Counted from the stretch's first letter, positions 10,023 through 18,442 are shown. The stretch: DNA of 64,000 nucleotides from Vibrio sp. SNU_ST1 (GCF_030563405.1 NZ_CP130748.1:1674001-1738000); one strand, 5' to 3'. The notes: generated by a model not told the origin, from the letters alone. Program-made: numbers and translations.

Positions 10023-10277
10023 TTGAAATGCGCTATGCCAAAAAACAAAGCCAACACATTCAACACACCTAGCCCCGAGTTTAAAGGGTTCGCGACAGTT
10101 TCACTGTTAGTGGCCTTCTCGCTTGCCCTTTCAGGCTGTAGCGCGAAAAACAAAGCAACCAACACAAGCCCATGTGCTGCGCAGCAGAATCAAGCCTACA
10201 TTCCAACAAACGTTATTTACTCATCAAATTCCGACGGACTTTATGATGGACAAAGAAAACGTCGACCTATTGATTGA
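10023..10277 (+). CDS. Small predicted lipoprotein of unknown function
   Basis: An 84-residue product with a hydrophobic stretch (VSLLVAFSLALSGC) ending in a good lipobox LSGC at about residue 38, so a mature lipoprotein of only some 47 residues is predicted. The mature part is polar (Asn, Ser, Gln, Arg) with no domain that I recognise. Starting at the second Met (10035) gives a shorter, more usual n-region. It has its own 180-base upstream spacer and lies before gltS on the same strand. The lipobox is visible; function is not. Confidence 0.55.
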   Translation: MKCAMPKNKANTFNTPSPEFKGFATVSLLVAFSLALSGCSAKNKATNTSPCAAQQNQAYIPTNVIYSSNSDGLYDGQRKRRPID

Positions 10278-10423
10278 ATAAGGTAACAAACAACTTGTTG
10301 CCGATCCGGAATTCCGAAACTTCTTATCATTTGAACGCAACAAATAATGCTAATCTAGTTGCTTATTAAAGCGCGATTTGGCAACTAAAGTTACGTCATA
10401 ACTTCACCTTTACAAGGATCACT

Positions 10424-11647
10424 ATGGAATTTGAAAACAACATCTTACATCTCGGGTCATTTTTTGCTGTGACCATGGGGATCGTGGTTCTATTTATCGG
10501 TCGAAGGCTTAATCAAGTCATTGGTTTTTTGAAAGAGTTCAGTATTCCTGAACCTGTCTCTGGCGGGATTTTGGCATCGCTCCTGTTCGCAGTTTTATAC
10601 GCGACGACCTCAATCGAAGTGCAGTTTGATCTGTTTGCCCGCGATGTATTATTGGTATACTTCTTTACCACGATTGGTATTAACTCAAGCTTGAAAGACC
10701 TGTTCAAAGGCGGAAAGCCTTTGGTGATTTTGCTTGCAATCACTATCTTCTTCATGATTATGCAGAACATCGTCGGTATTTCTGTCGCATCAATGTTTGG
10801 CCTAGAGCCTGTCTTTGGCCTACTCAGCGGAAGTATTTCACTGATTGGCGGACATGGTACCGCGATTGCTTGGGCACCCAAGGTTGCAGAAGAGTTCGGC
10901 CTAGAAAGCGCAATGGAAATTGGGATCGCCAGTGCAACATTCGGGCTTATTTTAGCCAGCCTTATGGGTGGTCCTATTGCGAAGTTTCTCATCAAGCGTC
11001 ACAACCTCAAACCTGCCGACGGGCAATCAGGTTCAATCGATTCAAATGCCAAAAAGCAACAACAAGCCCTCACATCATTTCAATTTTTAGACGCCGTGTT
11101 AGCGATTCATATTTGTGTCATTGTCGGCGCGTTGCTTAATGAATTGATCAGTCAAACCGGGTTACAGCTTCCACTGTTCGTATCGTGTTTGTTTGCGGGT
11201 ATCGTGATCACCAACGTAATGCCAGACTCCTACCCAAGAATATCAGGCACTAAATGGCCAACACGGTCGCCTGCTATCGACTTAATTGCTGAAATATCCT
11301 TGGGTACATTTTTGGCGATGTCACTAATGAGCATGCAACTTTGGACGCTCATTGATTTGGCTGGCCCTATCTTCGCGATATTGGCAATGCAGCTGCTACT
11401 GGCGGTGATAATCAATATCTTCATCGTGTTCCCATCAATGGGTAAGACCTATGATGCGGCTGTTGTATGTGCGGGGTTTGGAGGAATTTCATTAGGTTCA
11501 ACACCGACAGCCATGGCAAATATGTCGGCAGTAAGTCAGAAGTATGGGCATTCAGCACAAGCCTTCATCATCGTGCCATTGGTATGTGCGTTCTTCATTG
11601 ATTTAGCTAACGCCCTGATTATTCCTTACTTCATGAGAATGATGTAG
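10424..11647 (+). CDS. gltS: Sodium/glutamate symporter GltS
   Basis: An inner-membrane carrier of 407 residues that imports glutamate with sodium. About ten membrane helices can be read. Family landmarks are FSIPEPVSGGILASLLF near residue 45, GHGTAIAW around 143 (the first re-entrant loop) and GFGGISLGSTPTAMANM around 352 (the second inverted-repeat loop). The ribosome site AAGGATCACT directly precedes the ATG. Length matches the family (about 400). It is a single-gene unit ended by the terminator at 11701-11733. Confidence 0.92.
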   Translation: MEFENNILHLGSFFAVTMGIVVLFIGRRLNQVIGFLKEFSIPEPVSGGILASLLFAVLYATTSIEVQFDLFARDVLLVYFFTTIGINSSLKDLFKGGKPLVILLAITIFFMIMQNIVGISVASMFGLEPVFGLLSGSISLIGGHGTAIAWAPKVAEEFGLESAMEIGIASATFGLILASLMGGPIAKFLIKRHNLKPADGQSGSIDSNAKKQQQALTSFQFLDAVLAIHICVIVGALLNELISQTGLQLPLFVSCLFAGIVITNVMPDSYPRISGTKWPTRSPAIDLIAEISLGTFLAMSLMSMQLWTLIDLAGPIFAILAMQLLLAVIINIFIVFPSMGKTYDAAVVCAGFGGISLGSTPTAMANMSAVSQKYGHSAQAFIIVPLVCAFFIDLANALIIPYFMRMM

Positions 11648-11663
11648 CTGACCGTTGTTAGGA

Positions 11664-11700
11664 CGGTGTACCCCAATTTATTTAGGCGGTGTACCCCAAT
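11664..11700 (+). repeat. Two copies of a 14-bp repeat after gltS
   Basis: CGGTGTACCCCAAT occurs at 11664-11677 and again at 11687-11700, a 23-bp period, between the gltS stop codon and its terminator. It is non-coding. The outward-reading GGGGTACACC is reminiscent of some insertion-sequence ends, so it could be an excision scar, but that is a guess. Confidence 0.7.
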
Positions 11701-11733
11701 AAAAAGAGCCGCTCAATACAGAGCGACTCTTTT
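11701..11733. terminator. Bidirectional terminator, gltS / GyrI-like gene
   Basis: AAAAGAG-C-CGCTC pairs with GAGCG-A-CTCTTTT (one C-A mismatch) around a short AATACA loop. A and T runs on both sides suit the two convergent genes. Confidence 0.85.
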
Positions 11734-11771
11734 GCAAATGACTAAACTTGCACTAAATGACAACCCAAAGC

Positions 11772-12221
11772 TTATTGAATCGCTATCGAAATCTCGACTT
11801 CAGTTTCGCCTTTGTAGAATTCAAAGTCTGTCGTGTAAGTTCGAACATGTGGGCAATCCGCTGCGTTGAAGTACGCCCACACTTCTCCCCATAAATCGAT
11901 GACCGCTTGAAGGAGTTCACCTTCAGCAGAAAACGTTAGGTACTTACCTGCTTCAATTTCGGTTTCTACCAGATTATCTAGATTTTTATCGGTAAGTGCA
12001 TTGGTACATGCAATAACATCAAACTCACCAGTAAAATCCGATTGGTAATTGGTGTAGACGCCATACACTTTTGAGTCTGGAGTCAGCTTAGGAAAAGCTT
12101 GATCGAAAAAACCTTGCCATAATTGGCCTATCTTCGCTTTTGCTGGATCAATCTCATCGGTATTAGTGGTTCTTACTGAAAACCCATACGCCTTTACGGC
12201 TTCAATCGTTTCTACTTTCAT
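11772..12221 (-). CDS. GyrI-like / Cass2-type effector-binding protein
   Basis: A stand-alone small-molecule-binding domain of 149 residues, of the family named after integron cassette protein Cass2 and related to GyrI and the effector domain of AraC regulators. Visible landmarks are IGQLWQGFF (about 32-40), VYGVYTNYQSDFTGEFDVI (about 53-71) and the C-terminal RTYTTDFEFYK followed by the acidic strand VEISIAI. It has no DNA-binding domain. In Cass2 the pocket binds cationic drugs; here a ligand is unknown. The gene family is often found in integrons, which fits the fossil attC sites nearby at 18.9-21.5 kb. Confidence 0.75.
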   Translation of the reverse strand: MKVETIEAVKAYGFSVRTTNTDEIDPAKAKIGQLWQGFFDQAFPKLTPDSKVYGVYTNYQSDFTGEFDVIACTNALTDKNLDNLVETEIEAGKYLTFSAEGELLQAVIDLWGEVWAYFNAADCPHVRTYTTDFEFYKGETEVEISIAIQ

Positions 12222-12280
12222 TCGTTTTATTCCTAAGCCAATCGACGCTTTAACTCTACTAAATTTATAACTAATCTTAA

Positions 12281-12514
12281 CTAATCTTGTATCTCTTTAT
12301 GGCCACACTTTTCACAGACAAGATGACGAGAAAACTCATCCATTGACGCGATAAACGGGCCAAGGAACCAACCTTTTATCATGCCAGCCCAAAACTCGCT
12401 TCGCTTTTGGTTAGGTTTGTCTGCAAACGCACTCGTCTTTCTGACCAACACAACAACATGTTGTGTGTCTTCTCTGCACGCGGTGCAATAGCATTGTTCT
12501 ATGGTGTTATTCAT
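12281..12514 (-). CDS. Small protein with split zinc ribbon
   Basis: A 77-residue product with CYCTAC near the N-terminus (residues 8-13) and CEKC near the C-terminus. They are separated by a basic region and an apolar aromatic stretch (FWAGMIKGWFLGPFI). The two Cys pairs would form one zinc ribbon with a long, partly hydrophobic insertion. I do not recognise a named family. It starts 8 bp after the Rof-like gene stop, so the two are probably co-transcribed. The protein at 16152-16394 has the same layout. Confidence 0.6.
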   Translation of the reverse strand: MNNTIEQCYCTACREDTQHVVVLVRKTSAFADKPNQKRSEFWAGMIKGWFLGPFIASMDEFSRHLVCEKCGHKEIQD

Positions 12515-12522
12515 TTGAAAGC

Positions 12523-12774
12523 CTATGACGTTTTGAATGAAATCTGCTGAAAATGGGGATTGTCGACACAGACTTCTAGTGTGGAAAGATCAGTGAGTAC
12601 GACAAGTTGTTCTACACCTTGAATACTGACCTTAATACACTCTTCACGGCTATCATTGCGTTGAGTATCTAATCCGACACACTCAATCTGCTCACCGGAC
12701 TTCAGAGTTAATTTGATTGGGTATCGGTGCATACACACAATCTCAATATAATCGTAATCGTTGCAACTAATCAT
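12523..12774 (-). CDS. rof: Rho-binding antiterminator, Rof/YaeO family
   Basis: An 83-residue homologue of E. coli Rof, which binds Rho and inhibits termination. The family start ISCNDYDYIEIVCMHRYPIK is clear (E. coli has INCDDYDNLELACQHH), followed by LTLKSGEQIECVGLD. A strong ribosome site (GGAGAGGG) precedes the ATG. It is transcribed ahead of a small zinc-ribbon protein with only 8 bp between them. Family membership is seen in the sequence; the activity on Rho is taken from the E. coli protein. Confidence 0.82.
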   Translation of the reverse strand: MISCNDYDYIEIVCMHRYPIKLTLKSGEQIECVGLDTQRNDSREECIKVSIQGVEQLVVLTDLSTLEVCVDNPHFQQISFKTS

Positions 12775-12916
12775 AATACCCTCTCCAATTCATCCACCAC
12801 GCTAATGCGACACGCCATACTATGCAATATGCATATAATCAATCATTTACCCAAATCACATTGATGTTCGTCCGCAACTAAACTTGTTTCTAAATTTACT
12901 TCTAAACCTAATTCTA

Positions 12917-13078
12917 ATACCAATCACAGTAAGTAAGTGATCAGAAATAGCGCAGGAAAAAGGCTTGAGAACAAGGCGTAATTTTTTGATAAGTAGTTAT
13001 TCTACAATAAAAAATTATAACGCAGTTATCGAGCGTTTTAACCAGCTAGGATGACCAGTTATTTACTACGATTGGTAT
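12917..13078. mobile_element. MITE-like palindromic element (about 162 bp)
   Basis: The ends are imperfect inverted repeats of about 26 bp: ATACCAATC-nn-AGTAAgTAAgTG at 12917 against CAgTTAtTTACT-nn-GATTGGTAT ending at 13078. The interior is AT-rich, non-coding and can itself fold. It fills most of the 395-base gap between rof and the cytochrome gene. I recall similar elements with ATACCAATC ends dispersed in Vibrio and Photobacterium genomes; the copy number here cannot be checked. No target duplication is obvious. Confidence 0.7.
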
Positions 13079-13170
13079 AAACTTAGCTTAATCCCGCTTT
13101 ACCCATTCACGTTTCTTCTACTCACGCCTGCTTATTCTTTCATTGTTAGATAATAATTGAGAACAATACA

Positions 13171-13536
13171 ATGAAAACCATGAACCATTTACACGTGTTA
13201 GCTTTCTTAGGTTTAGTAGCTTCAATGATGACGTTTAATGCGAGTGCGGCCACTGAAGTCGATGCGAGCCAATTCGCCAATGGCAAAGCCAAATACAAGC
13301 AGCTTTGTCTGGTGTGCCATGGGGACAAAGGACACGGCGATGGCCCCACTGCCGCTTCGTTACCACACAAACCTGCCAACATCGCTAATAAACTAGGCGG
13401 CTTTTTTACCAGCCCAAGCTCTTTGGCGGATGACATTTTAGAGGGCGATGTGGAACAAGGCATGCCTGCATGGCAAGGTGTTATCACAAAGCAAGACGCG
13501 TTAGATATCTTGTCGTATGTAGATTCAATTCAGTAA
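13171..13536 (+). CDS. Periplasmic monohaem cytochrome c
   Basis: A 121-residue class I c-type cytochrome. A signal peptide (about 1-26, cut after NASA) is followed by the haem site CLVCH at about residues 47-51. GMPAW near residue 99 supplies the likely axial Met. The C-terminal helix DALDILSYVDSI is typical. It would carry electrons in the periplasm, but no oxidase or reductase gene lies nearby, so the partner is unknown. It is a single-gene unit on the plus strand, convergent with catB. Confidence 0.85.
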   Translation: MKTMNHLHVLAFLGLVASMMTFNASAATEVDASQFANGKAKYKQLCLVCHGDKGHGDGPTAASLPHKPANIANKLGGFFTSPSSLADDILEGDVEQGMPAWQGVITKQDALDILSYVDSIQ

Positions 13537-13615
13537 GTTTTCGCTTGTGTGAGCATTCTTGTATAAACACCATGTGGGGCTACATTGTCACGCGTGGCTA
13601 TATCGGGGGCAGCGA

Positions 13616-14242
13616 TTACTTGAGCGCTTTCCAATAATGATAAAGCCCATCAATATCTGAAGAGCACATTAAGGTCATGGCGCCCTTGATCTGTTCTTCG
13701 CTCCACTCCCACCATTTCATTTCTAACAACTGAGCAATTTCAGTTTCATTGAAACGATAGCGGATGTGACGCGCAGGGTTTGAACCAACAATCGAGTATG
13801 GTGCAACGTCTTTAGTCACAACCGCTCGACTTGCGATAATCGCCCCGTCACCCACTTTCACACCACTCATGATCATGGCCTCGGTGCCAATCCACACATC
13901 GTTACCGATCACAGTATCGCCAGAGCGTTCAAAACCGTCGATCGCACCTTCAAACTTCTCGTCGTCTTGGTAGAAAAACGGGAAAGTGCTCACCCACTGA
14001 TTTTGATGTCCTTGATTGCCCGCCATCATGAAGACTGCACCTGAACCAATCGAGCAGTAGCTACCGATGATCAGCTTATCGATGTCGGTTCTATCCGGTA
14101 ATAAATAACGCGCACAGTCATCAAAACTATGGTTATGGTAGTAACCCGAATAATAGCTGTGCTCGCCCACGATGATGTTTGGGTTGGTCACTTGTTCTTT
14201 GAGTGACTTACCAATAAACGGACTTTCAAAATAGTTTTTCAT
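13616..14242 (-). CDS. catB: Type B chloramphenicol acetyltransferase (xenobiotic acyltransferase)
   Basis: A 208-residue left-handed beta-helix acetyltransferase. It follows the CatB family from end to end: NYFESPF at the start, [20 protein letters not shown], then [10 protein letters not shown] with the catalytic His (about residue 79). Hexapeptide repeats follow ([24 protein letters not shown]), with [11 protein letters not shown] near the end. It would acetylate chloramphenicol or a related hydroxylated compound using acetyl-CoA, as a trimer. CatB genes are common integron cassettes. Resistance in vivo is not proven by sequence. Confidence 0.85.
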   Translation of the reverse strand: MKNYFESPFIGKSLKEQVTNPNIIVGEHSYYSGYYHNHSFDDCARYLLPDRTDIDKLIIGSYCSIGSGAVFMMAGNQGHQNQWVSTFPFFYQDDEKFEGAIDGFERSGDTVIGNDVWIGTEAMIMSGVKVGDGAIIASRAVVTKDVAPYSIVGSNPARHIRYRFNETEIAQLLEMKWWEWSEEQIKGAMTLMCSSDIDGLYHYWKALK

Positions 14243-14333
14243 ATTTGTACTCTTAGTTTCGTTCTTTTAGTTAGGTACTTTTGTTGCGTGTTTAAGGTTT
14301 TAACAGCTCTATCATAGTAAAGGCTAACGTATC

Positions 14334-15065
14334 CTATCGACCGCCCGCAATATCAATAAACGAGCCGGTTACATACGAAGCTTCGTCTGATAATAACCAT
14401 GCGATAGAGTTAGCGACTTCTTCTGGCGTGCCACCTCGTTGTAGCGGCAGTTGCGACGCTAATCTATCGACTCTATCTGGCTCGCCGCCATCGGCATGCA
14501 TCTCAGTGTAGATACAACCTGGCCTTACACCATTCACTCGGATATTACGTGAAGCAAGCTCAAGTGATAGTCCTTTGGTCAATGAATCCATCGCGCCTTT
14601 AGACGCTGCGTAATCCACATACTCAAACGGTGCGCCTGTGCGTGAAGCGGCAGACGATACATTCACAATCGAACCCGCGCCATCAGCTTGTTTGATAAAA
14701 GCTTTGCTACACAGAAAGCAGCTTGATACGTTGGATTTCATTACCTTTTCAAAGCGATCCAATTCGATGTCAACTAATGGTGACTGGGTAAACAAGATCC
14801 CGGCATTATTGACCAAGTGAGTCACTGGACCCAGCTTGTTACGAGCAATCTCAAATAAGGATTTCACGTCCGATTCAACAGACACATCCGCACGCACGCT
14901 TATCGCGGTTCCGCCTTGTTCACGAATCTCGTTCACTAGATCTTCAGCTCGCGACTCATTGTGTATGAAGTTAACACATACGGCATAGCCTTTACTGGCC
15001 AACAATTTAGACGTCGCTGCGCCAATACCTCGGCTTCCGCCTGTTACAATCACTACCTTGTTCAA
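14334..15065 (-). CDS. Short-chain dehydrogenase/reductase (SDR)
   Basis: A 243-residue NAD(P)-dependent oxidoreductase of the classical SDR type. The nucleotide motif is TGGSRGIGAA (residues 8-17), then NNAGIL (about 87-92). The catalytic Ser lies in NVSSAASR, and the YxxxK pair in YVDYAASKGAMD (about 152-156). The start is a TTG codon at 15065 preceded six bases upstream by AGGGGG, which makes this rare start believable. The substrate is unknown. It sits 90 bases after a SnoaL-like gene on the same strand. Confidence 0.83.
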   Translation of the reverse strand: MNKVVIVTGGSRGIGAATSKLLASKGYAVCVNFIHNESRAEDLVNEIREQGGTAISVRADVSVESDVKSLFEIARNKLGPVTHLVNNAGILFTQSPLVDIELDRFEKVMKSNVSSCFLCSKAFIKQADGAGSIVNVSSAASRTGAPFEYVDYAASKGAMDSLTKGLSLELASRNIRVNGVRPGCIYTEMHADGGEPDRVDRLASQLPLQRGGTPEEVANSIAWLLSDEASYVTGSFIDIAGGR

Positions 15066-15085
15066 TGAAACCCCCTAGTACTTAC

Positions 15086-15178
15086 TTATTCGATGCAACC
15101 TGATTATTCAAGACGACCTATTTGTTCGATACAAACTGATCGTATCGACACAAACTAATTGTTCGATACAACCTGAAT
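15086..15178. repeat. Degenerate tandem repeats of about 18-19 bp around the SnoaL-like gene end
   Basis: About five imperfect units can be read on the minus strand around the core TTGTATCGAACAA (variants TTGTGTCGATACG, TTGCATCGAATAA). The first unit encodes the last residues of the SnoaL-like protein and the rest continue past its stop codon. It is a small decayed minisatellite in the gap before the SDR gene. Confidence 0.65.
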
Positions 15179-15538
15179 CCACTGTGATCGCCACGCCGGC
15201 GCTTCGAATGGGTCTGGCCAAAACTCAGTTTGCTTTTGAATTAGACCATCAACAACCGTGTGAAAGGTGATCACTCGGTCTTTCAATACACTGTCTGTAA
15301 CCGAAACGTCCGTTACTACCGTATCACCTTCACAGACAATTGAATTGAGCGTGAACTCCCAAACACCATTAGCTGGATATTCAGAGTTAATTGCTGTGAA
15401 GTTGTCGCGCCCTACCGTCAATTCAGAGGACTGCGGCCAATAGCCTTCAAAATCTTCCGATAGCCATTCGCTCGCCTTGGCAAAATCATTACTGCGCATT
15501 GCATCCCAAAAACCTAATACCACGTCTTTTGGTGTCAT
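15155..15538 (-). CDS. SnoaL-like / NTF2-fold protein
   Basis: A 127-residue cone-shaped alpha+beta barrel protein of the SnoaL-like superfamily. The opening helices VLGFWDAMRSNDFAKASEWL and the downstream core DFEGYWPQS are typical. Such proteins can be isomerases, hydratases or binding proteins, so no reaction is assigned. The last codons belong to a decayed 18-bp repeat that runs on into the intergenic region, so the original C-terminus may have been different. It precedes the SDR gene in the direction of transcription. Confidence 0.65.
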   Translation of the reverse strand: MTPKDVVLGFWDAMRSNDFAKASEWLSEDFEGYWPQSSELTVGRDNFTAINSEYPANGVWEFTLNSIVCEGDTVVTDVSVTDSVLKDRVITFHTVVDGLIQKQTEFWPDPFEAPAWRSQWIQVVSNN

Positions 15539-15722
15539 CTCTATTCCCTAACGTCTGTTAAAATCCAATAAGTGCCGATACTCTCAATCATACTGCAGTA
15601 GAAACCAAACAAGCTTTACTCACATAACCGCTTTATCAATTGCAATATATCAGTATAATCCCCCGCTCTATAACGCTATCCAGCATTGGAATAGCGTCAT
15701 CCAAAATTTTAATGAGTACCCA

Positions 15723-16055
15723 ATGTCGAAACTATTTTTCAAAGGCCGTATTGAAACAAGACAAAATCACGTTCTTGCAGGCTACAACGTAAACCGCGAT
15801 GTTAAAGTGGGTACTGAAGAGTCACCAGTCAACGTAACGGTTCAAACTGACGCTCGCAAAACTGAAGTTGAAGCAATTGCTGCTGAACATTCAATCTTCG
15901 TGACTGTATCTGTTGATGCAACTAAAGAAGAAAACACGCTTGAGTTCGACACGTTGCTAAACAAGCCAAAAACAATGACGTTCGAAAAAACACCTAACCG
16001 TAACGATCCATGTTCTTGCGGTAGCGGTAAGAAATACAAGAAGTGTTGTGCATAA
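15723..16055 (+). CDS. SEC-C motif protein, PBPRA1643 family
   Basis: A 110-residue protein of a family known from Photobacterium and Vibrio (described as SWIM/SEC-C metal-binding motif protein, PBPRA1643 type). The C-terminus NDPCSCGSGKKYKKCC is a complete SEC-C zinc motif (CxC...CC), the same module as at the end of SecA. The N-terminal 85 residues (MSKLFFKGRIETRQNH, then GYNVNR) are the family-specific part. The function is unknown. It is a single-gene unit with its own terminator. Confidence 0.85.
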   Translation: MSKLFFKGRIETRQNHVLAGYNVNRDVKVGTEESPVNVTVQTDARKTEVEAIAAEHSIFVTVSVDATKEENTLEFDTLLNKPKTMTFEKTPNRNDPCSCGSGKKYKKCCA

Positions 16056-16102
16056 GGCTTCTCACTCAAACTGCCAATAGTACGATGAGTTAAGTAATAC
16101 CT

Positions 16103-16138
16103 AACGGGAAGATCATTGAGGTCTTCCCGTTTTTATTT
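16103..16138 (+). terminator. Terminator of the SEC-C gene
   Basis: ACGGGAAGA pairs with TCTTCCCGT around a TCATTGAGG loop and is followed by TTTTATTT. Confidence 0.88.
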
Positions 16139-16151
16139 GTCCAAACTAAAC

Positions 16152-16394
16152 TCAGTCTAGGTTGTCTGGCGTACGTAAATTGGTTTCACATTGAGTACAT
16201 TTGTAATCACCTGTTGCGCCCGAGCCTGTTACTCCCAAAGCGAGAAGACCCGATAAAATTCGTTTGAGTAAGCTCGGTTCTTTATCCTCAGCTTGTGCCG
16301 CTTTTTTCACTTGGCTACTGAACATCGTGTACTTGTGCAGTGTTAGTTCCTTACAGTTGCAGCAAAACGCTTTTGTTGTCTCACTTCCATACAT
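16152..16394 (-). CDS. Small protein with split zinc ribbon and apolar middle
   Basis: I choose the start at 16394 (MYGSETTKAF) because GAGG lies upstream; this gives 80 residues. A longer form from 16421 has no ribosome site. CCNC (about residues 11-14) and CTQC (about 70-73) would bind one zinc. Between them is a lysine-rich helix and an apolar Gly/Leu stretch (ILSGLLALGVTG). The layout resembles the product of 12281-12514, suggesting a shared fold class, but the sequences are too short to prove homology. Function unknown. Confidence 0.55.
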   Translation of the reverse strand: MYGSETTKAFCCNCKELTLHKYTMFSSQVKKAAQAEDKEPSLLKRILSGLLALGVTGSGATGDYKCTQCETNLRTPDNLD

Positions 16395-16515
16395 AATATC
16401 TATAACCTCACACCAAAGCACAAAATCAACACATGGCGAATATGCTATATGTTGAGTTAAATCTAAATATATTCATTGAGTTACGCACGATTTAAGCTTT
16501 AAAGATAAAGCTTAT

Positions 16516-16932
16516 CTACCTGTTAGCCATAGGGTGTTCAGGGTTTAACTGAAGCAGATCCCACAAGTTTCCGTAAAGATCTTCAAACACAGCAACGGTA
16601 CCGTAGGCTTGCTCTTTAGGCTCTCGGATGAAGTTTATGCCTAAAGACGTCATACGCTCGTAATCACGCCAGAAATCATCGGTGTTTAAGAATAGGAATA
16701 CGCGTCCACCAGCTTGGTTACCGATGAAATCAAGTTGCTCTGGCTTGGAAGCTCTAGCAAGTAACAGGCTCACACCAGTTGAATTTGGTGGAGCAACAAC
16801 AACCCAGCGTTTATCTTCTTCTGGTAGATACGTGTCTTCGATGAGATCAAACTTAAGCTTGTTTACATAGAAATCAAGCGCTTCATCGTAGTCTTTTACC
16901 ACGAGTGCAATGTGGACAATATTCTGTTTCAT
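16516..16932 (-). CDS. VOC-family (glyoxalase/bleomycin-resistance fold) protein
   Basis: A 138-residue vicinal-oxygen-chelate protein with two babbab modules. It opens with HIALVVKDYDEALDFYVNKL and ends with the second metal-site strand TVAVFEDLYGNLWDLLQL. The N-terminal His and the Glu of the last module match the usual metal ligands. The ribosome site AAGG lies nine bases before the ATG. Substrate unknown; it may be a lyase, dioxygenase or binding protein. It follows a GNAT gene on the same strand. Confidence 0.78.
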   Translation of the reverse strand: MKQNIVHIALVVKDYDEALDFYVNKLKFDLIEDTYLPEEDKRWVVVAPPNSTGVSLLLARASKPEQLDFIGNQAGGRVFLFLNTDDFWRDYERMTSLGINFIREPKEQAYGTVAVFEDLYGNLWDLLQLNPEHPMANR

Positions 16933-16977
16933 AACATACCTTGTTGGGGTTTTAGTTGCGTGGAAACTTATTTCATG

Positions 16978-17451
16978 TCAATTCGCAATTCGACCGCGCA
17001 GGATAAATTGCGGGCCTGCTGCGCCACCTAGATACTGTTCATTGGTATCTTCGAAGCCGCCTTTCTGATAACAGTTGAATGCTATGGGATTTTTGCAATT
17101 CACAGTTAAGTAAATCGACTCATACGCTGAGTAATTCACTTTTAAATATGGAAACAAAGCTTTGACCGTGCCAGTTCCTAAACCTTTACCTTGCTGGTCT
17201 TTATCAAGCACAAAAGCTCTTAACCCAATGCTTCCTTCAGGGCAAAATTCATAGTGCTCCGCGTAAGCGATATCCAGCTTAAAGAAACCAACAACTTCGT
17301 TATCAAACTTAATCACATGCAAGTGCGTAGTTTCACTGCCGTCTAATAAAAACTCTGCTGCTGTGCCAGCGAACTTGACCTGTTCATCGGCTAATTGGAT
17401 GGCCTTAACCAACGCAACATGAGAATCTTCAAGCCTTTCGATAGTTATCAT
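16978..17451 (-). CDS. GNAT-family N-acetyltransferase
   Basis: A 157-residue acetyl-CoA-dependent acetyltransferase. The acetyl-CoA loop is DKDQQGKGLGTGTVKAL (Q/RxxGxG/A type, about residues 83-98). The following strand and AFNCYQKGGFEDT (about 124-136) form the C-terminal core. It is in a run of small minus-strand genes and 35 bases from its neighbour. The acceptor molecule is unknown. Confidence 0.8.
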   Translation of the reverse strand: MITIERLEDSHVALVKAIQLADEQVKFAGTAAEFLLDGSETTHLHVIKFDNEVVGFFKLDIAYAEHYEFCPEGSIGLRAFVLDKDQQGKGLGTGTVKALFPYLKVNYSAYESIYLTVNCKNPIAFNCYQKGGFEDTNEQYLGGAAGPQFILRGRIAN

Positions 17452-17486
17452 TATTCTTCCCTCTATATAACACGCACAAAAACCGA

Positions 17487-17843
17487 CTAGAGCTCATCGC
17501 TAGTATCTCGAGAACCGTAGTTTGGGAAGTTGATATTAAGAACGTCATCGTCCTCAAGCGTGAATAGAACACTTCCATTCTCTACACCGGTTTCGTTCCT
17601 ATCCGAACAGCCTAGAAACAGCTCCCAATCAAACGAATATTGAAGTCGGTATTGATTCTCATTGATGTGTAGAACGTCTTTGATTTTAATGCCGTTCACC
17701 ACATGTGCCATATCATCGATGTATGACAAGTCTGGGATTAACTTTTCTTCAAAATCACTCCTATGCTCGATTAAGAAATTGAGCAGCTCAGAACATAACT
17801 CGGAGCCATGAACCGATGGTTTAGACAGACTAGAAAACAACAT
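17487..17843 (-). CDS. Hypothetical acidic protein
   Basis: An ATG at 17843 with GGAG ten bases upstream gives a 118-residue acidic soluble protein; a TTG at 17858 would add five residues. I see alternating amphipathic helices first (LFSSLSKPSVHGSELCSELL) and beta-like segments with many Asp/Asn later (LFTLEDDDVLNINF). No signal peptide, membrane segment or known motif is evident. It has the size and isolation typical of integron cassette proteins. Function unknown. Confidence 0.6.
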   Translation of the reverse strand: MLFSSLSKPSVHGSELCSELLNFLIEHRSDFEEKLIPDLSYIDDMAHVVNGIKIKDVLHINENQYRLQYSFDWELFLGCSDRNETGVENGSVLFTLEDDDVLNINFPNYGSRDTSDEL

Positions 17844-17985
17844 TTCTAAATACTCCAAGGATTGTTTTTATATTGGGCAGAAGCGTAATCCAAGGGCTCG
17901 ATATCGAGTTTAAATGTCGTTGACACCCTATCCCAGAATTAGCAGCTTATCTCGCAATAAATAAATGACCAATAATATTTATGTG

Positions 17986-18393
17986 TTAACGAATATCTTG
18001 GCAGAACCTAAAGAGATAACCGTCTGGGGTTTGGACGATGAACTGCTTCTGAATCGCGATGGACTCTCCACATTGATAAGATTTTGACTCTAAAGCTAAG
18101 TAAATAGAATCAGCGGCGCTTTCGTTAACTCTCTGATATAGAGGTTCGATGTCGATAACACCCCATTGGAAGTTAATACCACGCCCTAACGGAAACTCTA
18201 GGTCACCTGAAAGCCATTTTCGACTTTTTCCCGCAATCCCTTCAAGCATCACATCAACACCATCAAGCGTTAGATAAGCAAACTCTTCATCTTGGCGCTC
18301 GTATTTCACTTCAAACCCTAACACGTCGACAAAGAAGGATTTGCTCACATTAATATCGAAACAATAAAGCTCAGGAACTACTCGTAATGTCAT
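17986..18393 (-). CDS. VOC-family protein, bleomycin-resistance type
   Basis: A VOC-fold protein of about 135 residues. The opening VVPELYCFDINVSKSFFVDV and FEVKYERQDEEFAYLTLDGV are typical of bleomycin-resistance-like proteins, ending in FIVQTPDGYLFRFCQDI. AAAGG upstream favours the second of two adjacent ATGs (18393). Binding of a drug or small metabolite is possible but unproven. A 127-base spacer follows it; part of that spacer (17879-17955) may be a very decayed attC, too weak to call. Confidence 0.72.
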   Translation of the reverse strand: MTLRVVPELYCFDINVSKSFFVDVLGFEVKYERQDEEFAYLTLDGVDVMLEGIAGKSRKWLSGDLEFPLGRGINFQWGVIDIEPLYQRVNESAADSIYLALESKSYQCGESIAIQKQFIVQTPDGYLFRFCQDIR

Positions 18394-18442
18394 CATTGAT
18401 CCTTTAGTCATTCAATTAGAGATATGAGGAGAATCTGTTTTA

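Noticed and set aside
17859..17985. Possible fifth attC-like element
   Set aside because: GTGTCAACGACATTTAAACTC weakly resembles the others, but length and block order do not fit.
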